A DNA stretch of 18,568 nucleotides, taken from assembly GCA_022839785.1 (NCBI GenBank), contig JALHJW010000020.1:1-18568 (forward strand), in the 5' to 3' direction. Positions 8,075-14,377 of the stretch are shown piece after piece. The DNA is from Desulfovibrio sp. Its GTDB lineage: Bacteria > Desulfobacterota > Desulfovibrionia > Desulfovibrionales > Desulfovibrionaceae. Made by a program: the position numbers and the translations under genes. The notes under the pieces are model-generated. The model did not search any database, was not told the DNA's origin, and saw only the letters and a program-made list of their open reading frames with translations. Position 1 is the stretch's first letter; every line of letters begins with the position of its first letter.

Positions 8075-9766
8075 TTACCTGCCGAACAGCAGTTTCAGGA
8101 TGTTCGGCAGTTTCAGTTTCAGCCCCTTGACGGGCCATTGGAGCTCATGCTTCTGGCACAGCAGGTCCATCCGGTTCAACCGGAAGATATCCTCCCGGAG
8201 TGACCCGTCGATGACGTCCGCATTCTCGATGCGCCATTCGAGCGCCACGGCCATCCGGATGTGCGCCCTGATTTCGTCCGCTTCCTCCCCGTCCAGCAGC
8301 CCGTGGGCCGCCTTCAGCTCGATGAGGCGCAGGGCGCCGTCGTAGGTGGCCCGGACGATCTCGTCCCGGCTCATCCAGGAGGTTTCGTAGTTCAACCGTT
8401 GCTTCCAGGTGGGCATGAGTATGGCCTGCCGGTGCTCCCGGAGGGTTCGGGCGAACAGCCGGTAGCCGAAGCGCTCGGCCTCCTCGAACAGCCGGCAGCC
8501 GGGATCGACGAAGGGGGCCAGGGGAGCGATCATGGGGAGCAGCGTGCCGTTTTCCCCGAACCGGCGGAGCAGTTCGCCGCCGTACTCCACCGTGTCCATG
8601 ACCGAGCGGTAGTCCTGGTACGGCAACCCCACCATGAAGAACAGGTCGAGACGGCGGCAGGTGCTGTCGATCAGGGCCGCGACGGACGCCTCCAGTTCGG
8701 CGTTGCCGTAGTTCTTGCCAAAGGCCCTCCTGACCCGCGGGTCGTGGGATTCGGGTGAGATCTCCACGTTGAAGTTGATCAGGGAGTCGGAAACCAGCCG
8801 GACGAATTCGGCAGGGGGCGGGTGGAAGAACTCGATGGCGATTTCGTTTTCGATCCGGTACCGCCTCATGGCCCGCAGGAAGCGTTCGGCATAGTCGCGC
8901 CCGGCCTGGAGCAGGTCGCCCACCACCATCACGGGTGCCCCGGTGCAGGCGGCTATGGCCCGGATATCCTTTGCCAGCAGCTCCGGGGACCTGAACGCGG
9001 GGCGGTCCCGGCCGCACAGCCTGTGGAACGCCGATGCCGAGCCGCCGCAGGAGACGCAGTCGTGGAGGCAGCCACGGCAGGAAAAGACCGCCATGACCGG
9101 GTTCGACAGCCAGTTGCGGAAGGGGAGGTAACCGGATGGGTCGTGATATTTGACGGTCATCTTCAGGGGGTGGGAGTAGTCGAAGTGGACATGGTCCAGG
9201 TTCGGGGGGCGGTAGGAGATGCCGTTGTCGACCACGCCGCCCCGGCCGTCGCGCCAGACCAGGTTGGGGACGGTGGCGAAGTCGCCGCCGTTTTTGATGG
9301 CCTCCATGAGCAGGCGCAGCGGCTCCTCGGTGGAATCCCCGCACAGGATGAAGTCCACGAAGGGATAGTCGGCCATGATCTCCCGGTGGTAGTAGGTGGC
9401 GGACAGGCCGCCGAAGATGACCGGCGTGCCGGGATGGTGCTTCTTGACCAGTTCCGCCAGGGTGAGGCTGCCGTCCACGTGGGGGAGCCAGTGGAGGTCG
9501 ATGCCGAAGGCGACGGGGTCGAGCCTGGCGACGAATGCCTCCGGATCGAAGGATCGGTCCCTGAGCATCTTCAGGGCGAGATTGACCACCCTGACCGAAA
9601 TGCCGTTGCGGTTCAGGTGCTCGGACAGGGTGATGAAGCCGATGGGATAGTTCTCGAACAGGGAGGATGAGGGTATGACATCGCTGATGGGGCCGTAGAA
9701 GATCGGCAGCTCGCGGAAGTTGAAAATGCTCGGCGGATGAAGAAGGATCAGATCGACACGCGTCAT
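8075..9766 (-). CDS. B12-binding domain/radical SAM protein
   Basis: Predicted 563-residue cytoplasmic enzyme. The N-terminal half (about 1-170) is a cobalamin-binding-like Rossmann region with GIDLHWLPHVDGS and a glycine-rich strand-turn VIFGGLSATYY. The radical SAM core begins near residue 225, with the cluster motif C233-x3-C237-x2-C240 in the context RGCLHDCVSCGGS. One further cysteine, C230, precedes it. Later radical SAM strands include NVEISPESHD and FFMVGLPYQDY. It resembles the B12/radical SAM group TIGR04190 (Ta0216-type), whose reaction I cannot name. The start is supported by GGGGAG eight bases upstream. It sits 158 bp after the hydrogenase cytochrome gene and only 15 bp before the ATPase genes. 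That linkage suggests co-transcription but does not reveal a substrate. Confidence 0.85.
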   Translation of the reverse strand: MTRVDLILLHPPSIFNFRELPIFYGPISDVIPSSSLFENYPIGFITLSEHLNRNGISVRVVNLALKMLRDRSFDPEAFVARLDPVAFGIDLHWLPHVDGSLTLAELVKKHHPGTPVIFGGLSATYYHREIMADYPFVDFILCGDSTEEPLRLLMEAIKNGGDFATVPNLVWRDGRGGVVDNGISYRPPNLDHVHFDYSHPLKMTVKYHDPSGYLPFRNWLSNPVMAVFSCRGCLHDCVSCGGSASAFHRLCGRDRPAFRSPELLAKDIRAIAACTGAPVMVVGDLLQAGRDYAERFLRAMRRYRIENEIAIEFFHPPPAEFVRLVSDSLINFNVEISPESHDPRVRRAFGKNYGNAELEASVAALIDSTCRRLDLFFMVGLPYQDYRSVMDTVEYGGELLRRFGENGTLLPMIAPLAPFVDPGCRLFEEAERFGYRLFARTLREHRQAILMPTWKQRLNYETSWMSRDEIVRATYDGALRLIELKAAHGLLDGEEADEIRAHIRMAVALEWRIENADVIDGSLREDIFRLNRMDLLCQKHELQWPVKGLKLKLPNILKLLFGR

Positions 9767-9924
9767 GACAGATGCTCCCCGGGTTGGAGACGGTCATCCG
9801 TACCCTGTGCCGGACATCAACCCGAATCCGCGGGGGAAGGCACGTCCCGGCGCCGTGCGGCCGGAAGCGGCGTCGGGAGAGGGCGCACCCGCTCCGCCCG
9901 GTTCCCCGGCTCCGCGATTCGGTA
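9767..9924 (-). other. Spacer between hydrogenase cytochrome and radical SAM genes
   Basis: This is the largest gap inside the leftward gene series apart from the divergent region. It is GC-rich, contains a duplicated GCTCCGC and a short CCGG-TTCC-CCGG self-complementary element near 9890-9915, and has no T-tract that would mark an intrinsic terminator. I see no convincing -35/-10 or -24/-12 promoter for the radical SAM/ATPase genes. Readthrough from the hydrogenase operon is therefore possible, but a weak or factor-dependent promoter cannot be excluded. Confidence 0.4.
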
Positions 9925-11097
9925 TCAACCATCCTCGAAGCTGGTCCCCCTGCGGCACCAGCGCCCGCCGCTGATGATGGACGAAATGGCCCCCTCGCGC
10001 TCCACCGTGTCCGCCCTGATGGCCAGATAGACGTGGATGGGGATGAAGGCCAGGAAGATCCACATCACCAGCAGGTGGGCCAGCCTCACGTACTGGACCC
10101 CCACCAGGGTGTCGAGCCGGACCAGATGGCGAAAGAGCCAGTGGTCCGGCGCGTAGAGGGCATAGAGGGCGAAGCCGGTCAGGAGCGCGAGCATGCCCAC
10201 CCCGTAGATGGCGGTGTATGCCACCTGCTGGAGCGGGTTGTGGCCGATATAGTGGGGCCCCCGGTCGAAGCGGCAGAAGAGGTAGTTCCGGCCCACGGTC
10301 AGGAGGTTGCGCAGGTCCCGCGGCTTCACCGGGAAGAGGGCGTCCCAGCGCTGATAGCGGTTCGAGGCGAGGAAGAGGCCGGCAATGCGGATGAGGGCCG
10401 TGGCGAGGAGGAGCCACCCGGCCGCGAAGTGGATGAACCGCAGGTAGCCGAACAGGAAGGAGCTCTCCCGGGCTCCGGCGTAGGCGGGGCGGCCGCTTCC
10501 CATGAGGATGCCGGTGACGCTGAGCACGGCGATCAGGAGCACCGCCAGCCAGTGGAGGGAGCGGAGCTGCCAGTCCCAGACCGGCACGTAGCGGAAGGCG
10601 CCGGGCTCCTCGGCCCGCCGGCTTTGCTCGCGGGTGGCCCGCAGCGGCACGAACCCCAGGAAGGTCCACTTCTCACCTCCCTCGGGCAGCGGCTCGCCAT
10701 GGGCCACGGCCAGGGGCCGGAAGCCGTGGACCATCCGCTCGCCCGCCTCCATCTCGGCCCGGTAGCGGGTCGACTCGTCGGCCCGGCAGAGGTAGAGGAT
10801 CGAGTTCAGTCCGCCCCGGGCGATCAGCTCCTCCCGGGCGGTGCCGGCACGGCGGACCCGGGCGATGCTGTAGTTCAGCCCCGGGTCCAGGGGGGCATAC
10901 CCCGTCTGCTCGTAGTGCCGCAGGTCCTCCTTGCGTGAGGCGGCGCCGAGCAGGGCCAGGTCGGCCGGGTCCGTGGTCCCGAAGGGGGCTCCCAGGGCCG
11001 CGGCCACCAGGAGCTCGCGCTTCTTCTCCCCGGCAAAGGGTGCCGGGTCTCCCAGCTCTATGCGGATGTCGCCTTCGGGCGTCTCGTGTTCGCTCAT
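9925..11097 (-). CDS. Hydrogenase b-type cytochrome with N-terminal P-type ATPase N-domain-like extension
   Basis: Predicted 390-residue membrane subunit that passes electrons from the hydrogenase small subunit to the quinone pool. The C-terminal part (about 172-390) is a HyaC-like diheme cytochrome b with four transmembrane helices near 181-200, 219-242, 294-316 and 335-359. Candidate heme-ligand histidines are H182 (RSLHWLAVL), H224 (FIHFAAGW), H341 (RLAHLLVMW) and H355 (IPIHVYLAI). Residues 1 to about 165 are extra: normal HyaC proteins are about 230 residues. They read as a P-type ATPase nucleotide-binding domain (DPADLALL 43-50, YAPLDPGLNYS 67-77, IARGGLNSILYLC 92-104, WTFLGFVPL 144-152), but with altered ATP-contact residues. 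The ATG overlaps the large-subunit stop as ATGA and the frame is continuous, so the fusion is real in this sequence. Confidence 0.88.
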   Translation of the reverse strand: MSEHETPEGDIRIELGDPAPFAGEKKRELLVAAALGAPFGTTDPADLALLGAASRKEDLRHYEQTGYAPLDPGLNYSIARVRRAGTAREELIARGGLNSILYLCRADESTRYRAEMEAGERMVHGFRPLAVAHGEPLPEGGEKWTFLGFVPLRATREQSRRAEEPGAFRYVPVWDWQLRSLHWLAVLLIAVLSVTGILMGSGRPAYAGARESSFLFGYLRFIHFAAGWLLLATALIRIAGLFLASNRYQRWDALFPVKPRDLRNLLTVGRNYLFCRFDRGPHYIGHNPLQQVAYTAIYGVGMLALLTGFALYALYAPDHWLFRHLVRLDTLVGVQYVRLAHLLVMWIFLAFIPIHVYLAIRADTVEREGAISSIISGGRWCRRGTSFEDG

Positions 11098-12815
11098 GAC
11101 ACGCTCACCGTGCCGATGGTCCCGCCTGCCGGGTCGAGCAGGTGGACCGCGCAGGACTGGCAGGGATCGAAGGAGTGGATCGTTCTCAGCACCTCCAGGG
11201 GACGGCCGGGTTCCAGGAGGGGATGGTGCCCCCGGTGGGCCAGGGCGTGCTCGAAGGGGCCGGGCTGGCCGCTCGCGTCGCGGCCCGAGCTGTTCCAGGT
11301 GCTTGGCACCACGCACTGGTAGCGGGTGATCCTGCCGTTCTCGATCTCCACCCAGTGGGACAGGGTACCCCGGGCCGCCTCGGTGAAGCCGACCCCCTGG
11401 GCGCTCTTCGGCCAGGTGGCCGGGTCCCACTTGTCGGGGTTGAAGGTGGCGGTGTCGCCGGCATGGATTCTCTCCTGGAACTGCCGGAACCATTCATCCA
11501 TGCGGTTGCAGAGGAGCACCGACTCGACGGCCCGGCAGAGGGTGCGGCCGAGGGTCGAATTGAGGGCCTCCCGGCCGGCTCCCAGCCCGGCCAGGGCGTC
11601 GTCCACCAGCCGTGTTGCGTCCTTGTGGCCCTGGGCGCAGGCCACGAGCATCCTGGCATTGGGGCCCACCTGCACTGCCCGGCCATCGTAGCGGGGCGCC
11701 TTGACCCAGGTGTACTTGACGTTGTCGGAGATCTGCCCGTAGGGGGGGCGTGGCCCGGTGTAGCGGGGCACGGTCTCTCCGCGCCAGGGATGCCGCCCCG
11801 CCTTGTCCCCCTCGGGATAGGCGTACCAGGAAGAGGTGACGAACTCGGCGATCTTGGCCGGTTCGAAGGGGCGGAGCTCCTCGTAGTTGCCGTCCGCCAG
11901 GACGCCGGCCCGCACCTCTCCAGCCACCGGGGTGCCCGCGCAGGAAAAGGCGCTCTCGCCCACGGCCATGAGGGTGGGGCTGGAGATGCCGATGGCCGCA
12001 TACTCCCGGTAGAAGCCGGCAATGGCCAGGACATCCGGGTAGTAGACCTCTTCCACGAAGCGGCGGGCCCGGCCGATGAGCCCGGTCAGTTCGTCGAGCC
12101 GCACGGCGTTGATGCCGAGCTGGTTGTCCAGGTTGATGGAGCAGGCCATTCCCCCCACCAGGAAGTTGGGGTGCGGGTTCTTGCCGCCGAAGATGGTGTG
12201 GAGGCGGATGATCTCCCGTTGCCACTGGAGCGCCTCCAGATAGTGGGCCAGGGCGAGGAGGTTGGCTTCCGGCGGCAGGCGGTAGGCGGGGTGCCCCCAG
12301 TAGCTGCCGGCGAAGATGCCGAGCTGGCCGCCCGACACGGACGCGCCCACCCGTTGCTGCACCTCCCGGAACCAGGCGGCCGAGTTGCTGGGCCAGGGGG
12401 AGACCGAGGCGGCCAGGCGGGCCGCGGCCTGGGGATCGGCGGCCAGGGCGCTCTTCACGTCGACCCAGTCGAGGGCGTGAAGGTGGTAGAAGTGCATGAC
12501 ATGGTCCTGCACGATCCCCATGGCCGTGACGAGGCTGCGGATCAGCTCCGCCTGCCTGGGGATGGGGTAGTCCAGGGCATCCTCCACCGCCCGGACGGAG
12601 GCGATGGCATGGATGCCCGTGCAGACGCCGCAGATCCGCTGGGCCAGAGCCCAGGCGTCCCGGGGGTCGCGGCCCTTGAGGATGGTCTCGATCCCCCGGA
12701 ACTGGGTCGCGCTGGCCCAGGCGTCGGTGATCCTGCCGCCGCTCGTTTCCAGTTCTATGCGCAGGTGTCCTTCGATCCTGGTGATGGGGTCAATGACGAC
12801 TCGCTGGGTAGCCAT
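11094..12815 (-). CDS. hyaB: [NiFe]-hydrogenase large subunit, group 1
   Basis: Predicted 573-residue catalytic subunit carrying the Ni-Fe centre. The N-terminal nickel-binding motif is RICGVCTG with C62 and C65. The C-terminal motif is DPCQSCAVH with C552 and C555. Cleavage after H558 would release a 15-residue tail, so a dedicated maturation protease is needed; none is encoded in this window. The opening VVIDPITRIEGHLRIE is the family N-terminus. A481 replaces the usual Pro of the APRG motif beside the active site, while R482 and D550 are kept. The start follows GAGGAG by about five bases. It lies 65 bp after the small-subunit gene and shares an ATGA overlap with the cytochrome gene. It has no Tat signal of its own and would be co-exported with the small subunit. 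The symbol follows the hyaABC order of Escherichia coli hydrogenase 1; Geobacter literature uses other letters. Confidence 0.96.
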   Translation of the reverse strand: MATQRVVIDPITRIEGHLRIELETSGGRITDAWASATQFRGIETILKGRDPRDAWALAQRICGVCTGIHAIASVRAVEDALDYPIPRQAELIRSLVTAMGIVQDHVMHFYHLHALDWVDVKSALAADPQAAARLAASVSPWPSNSAAWFREVQQRVGASVSGGQLGIFAGSYWGHPAYRLPPEANLLALAHYLEALQWQREIIRLHTIFGGKNPHPNFLVGGMACSINLDNQLGINAVRLDELTGLIGRARRFVEEVYYPDVLAIAGFYREYAAIGISSPTLMAVGESAFSCAGTPVAGEVRAGVLADGNYEELRPFEPAKIAEFVTSSWYAYPEGDKAGRHPWRGETVPRYTGPRPPYGQISDNVKYTWVKAPRYDGRAVQVGPNARMLVACAQGHKDATRLVDDALAGLGAGREALNSTLGRTLCRAVESVLLCNRMDEWFRQFQERIHAGDTATFNPDKWDPATWPKSAQGVGFTEAARGTLSHWVEIENGRITRYQCVVPSTWNSSGRDASGQPGPFEHALAHRGHHPLLEPGRPLEVLRTIHSFDPCQSCAVHLLDPAGGTIGTVSVS

Positions 12816-12831
12816 GATCGCTCCTCATCTC

Positions 12832-12856
12832 CGGCGGTCCGGTGGCCGGTCCGCCG
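12832..12856 (-). promoter_or_regulatory. Inverted repeat / mRNA hairpin between hydrogenase genes
   Basis: Two arms, CGGCGG-T-CCGG and CCGG-T-CCGCCG, are separated by TGG. This gives a ten-pair GC stem broken by one T-T mismatch. In the hydrogenase mRNA it would lie about six bases upstream of the ribosome binding site of the large-subunit gene. There is no T-tract, so it does not look like an intrinsic terminator. A role in mRNA stability, processing or ribosome access is an inference. Confidence 0.45.
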
Positions 12857-12880
12857 CTTCACTCAGGGCGGCCGCACCGC

Positions 12881-14074
12881 TTATCCGCTCTTGTCCCGCT
12901 TCTCCGTGGGGCGCTCGGCCCCGGTTTCGCCGAGCACCGCCAGGGGCAGGGATTCGGGCGTGCTCCTCCGTTTGCGCTGCCTGGCAATCACCGTGGCCGC
13001 GGCGTGGATCGCAACCCCGCCCGTCGAGGCGGCAACGGCGGCGGCGCCAAGGACGTTGGCCGAGCTCTCAACGCCGATTCCCGGCAGGGGGATGTCCGGC
13101 ACCCGCTGGTAGAAGGGGGTCATCCTGTCGAAGAACTGCTCTTCGGTGCAGCCGAGGCAGGGGTGGCCCGCCTTGATGGGGAAGCTCTGGCCCAGGTTCC
13201 ATTCCAGGGTGGGGCAGGGCGCGAAGGTAGCCGGTCCCTTGCACCCGAGCTGGTAGAGGCAGTATCCCTTGCGGGCTCCCTCGTCGTCGAAGCGCTCGGC
13301 GAACTGGCCCGCGTCGAAGTTTGCCCGGCGGGGGCACTTGTCGTGGATCCGCTGGCCATAGGCGAAGAGCGGCCGGCCCTCGTCGTCGAGGCGCGGGGTG
13401 TGGCCGTAGGCCAGGTAGTAGCCGATGGTGGCGGTGATTACCTCGGCGATGGGGGGGCAGCCGCCGATGTTGACGACCGGCCGGCCGGAGATGACGTCGT
13501 CAACTCCCACGGCGCCGGTGGGGTTGGGGGAGGCGGCCTGGATCGAGCCGTAGGTGGCGCAGGCCCCCACCGCGATGATGGCCGTGGCGTTCTGCGCCGC
13601 CCGCTTCAGGACCGCTTCCGCTGATTCGCCGCCGATGGTGCAGTAGGCGCCGTGGCTCTTGAGGGGCACCGAGCCGTTGACGATGAGGAGGTGGGGCTTC
13701 TGCGCCGCCTCGGCCAGGAGGGAGTTCGCCTCGCTGCCGGAGGCGGTCATCAGGAGTTCGTTGTAATCCAGGGAGATGAGCTCGAGCAGGAGTTCGTCGA
13801 CGGGGGTGCTGCCGGAGCGGAGCGCGCTCTCCAGGCAGCCGGTGCACTCCTGGAGCTGCAGCCACACCACGTTCGGGCGTTGTGCGCTGCCGAGCCTGCG
13901 GGCGATCTCCCGCGCGGCCGCTGCGGGAGGACCGGTTGCCGCCAGCCCGGCCCCCACGAGGACTGCAAGCCTGCCGCAGAACCCGAGGAATTCGCGCCGG
14001 CTGACGCCGCGCCGCGTCAGGTAGTCGAAAAACGATTCGGTCCCGGTCCAAGGATCATCGAGAAGAGGTGCCAT
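12881..14074 (-). CDS. hyaA: [NiFe]-hydrogenase small subunit, Tat-exported, membrane-anchored
   Basis: Predicted 397-residue electron-transfer subunit. The signal sequence has a twin-arginine motif, SRREFLGF (25-32), followed by a hydrophobic stretch. Proximal cluster ligands: C77 and C80 (ECTGCLES), C172 and C206. Distal cluster: H244, C247, C272 and C278. Medial 3Fe-4S: C287, C306 and C309. G79 and S177 occupy the two positions that are extra cysteines in oxygen-tolerant enzymes, so the proximal cluster should be an ordinary 4Fe-4S. A C-terminal helix (about 339-362) followed by RQRKRR is the membrane anchor that docks on cytochrome b; a further 30 or so polar residues follow. The ATG at 14074 has GGAG six bases upstream. 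Earlier in-frame ATGs at 14086 and 14125 lack such a site. Confidence 0.95.
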   Translation of the reverse strand: MAPLLDDPWTGTESFFDYLTRRGVSRREFLGFCGRLAVLVGAGLAATGPPAAAAREIARRLGSAQRPNVVWLQLQECTGCLESALRSGSTPVDELLLELISLDYNELLMTASGSEANSLLAEAAQKPHLLIVNGSVPLKSHGAYCTIGGESAEAVLKRAAQNATAIIAVGACATYGSIQAASPNPTGAVGVDDVISGRPVVNIGGCPPIAEVITATIGYYLAYGHTPRLDDEGRPLFAYGQRIHDKCPRRANFDAGQFAERFDDEGARKGYCLYQLGCKGPATFAPCPTLEWNLGQSFPIKAGHPCLGCTEEQFFDRMTPFYQRVPDIPLPGIGVESSANVLGAAAVAASTGGVAIHAAATVIARQRKRRSTPESLPLAVLGETGAERPTEKRDKSG

Positions 14075-14220
14075 TTCCGTCTCCATCCATGGCTGGCGAC
14101 CCCCGGGCGCATGCCGGAGGTCCATCCGTCATACCTGTACCCTGATTCCCCCGATTGAATTGTGAACGTCGGTATATCGGCCTGTTAGCTCACAGTGTAT
14201 CACCGGGTTGGGGCCTGTAA

Positions 14221-14248
14221 ATAAGAGTCGGTTAAAAAATGTTGTCAA
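14221..14248 (-). promoter_or_regulatory. Candidate sigma-70 promoter for the hydrogenase operon
   Basis: Read on the minus strand, a perfect -35 TTGACA (14243-14248) is followed after 16 bases by TCTTAT (14221-14226), four of six matches to the -10 consensus. The element faces the hydrogenase genes and would give a leader of about 140 bases. The -35 match is strong but the -10 is modest and the spacing is one base short. This is pattern matching only. Confidence 0.35.
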
Positions 14249-14278
14249 AATGTTTTTGCCGGGTTGCCGGTGTGCATA

Positions 14279-14294
14279 GGGGTTGATACTTGCG
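14279..14294 (+). promoter_or_regulatory. Weak candidate sigma-54 promoter for the response regulator
   Basis: GG at 14280-14281 and GC at 14292-14293 have the required ten-base spacing, and the -12 part reads CTTGC. The -24 part (AGGGGTT) is a poor match to TTGGCAC. It lies about 85 bases upstream of the regulator start. It would fit self-activation by the encoded sigma-54 activator, but the match is weak. Confidence 0.25.
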
Positions 14295-14377
14295 CTGTTA
14301 TCACCTCAAGTCCCGGGGTGAATTGTCCGATATGCTCTATGGTATGTCCATTTTGCCGGAATGAGGATCACCAGCCC

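Larger units (their letters stand above)
14075..14377. other. Divergent intergenic region: hydrogenase operon / response regulator
   Basis: This 303-bp region is AT-richer than the genes beside it and has runs such as GTTAAAAAATG. It holds the candidate promoters listed separately and, near 14303-14323, an imperfect TCACC...GGTGA inverted repeat around CCCGGG. Near the regulator gene it has TCCATTTTGCC (14347-14357), repeated exactly at 15794-15804. A reading frame open leftward of the regulator start (from 14264) is cysteine-rich and unlike any receiver domain. I treat it as non-coding. Confidence 0.6.

Noticed and set aside
5925..8345. Very long open frame on the plus strand opposite ATPase subunits I and H and the radical SAM gene
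   Set aside because: It is antisense to clearly recognisable genes. Its product is a low-complexity H, Q, G, E and D-rich string without domains. Such frames are expected in GC-rich coding DNA.
11098..11493. Further N-terminal extension of the hydrogenase cytochrome into the large-subunit gene
   Set aside because: The frame is open, but the sequence is a shadow of the large subunit. The ATGA overlap at 11094-11097 is the typical coupled start.
11142..13112. Long plus-strand open frame opposite the hydrogenase large subunit
   Set aside because: The hydrogenase reading on the other strand has all cluster and active-site motifs; this frame has none.
14264..14377. Upstream start for the response regulator giving 38 extra residues
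   Set aside because: The added peptide is cysteine-rich and precedes the normal receiver N-terminus (NILAVDDDG). The ATG at 14378 has a ribosome site and leaves the promoter region free.
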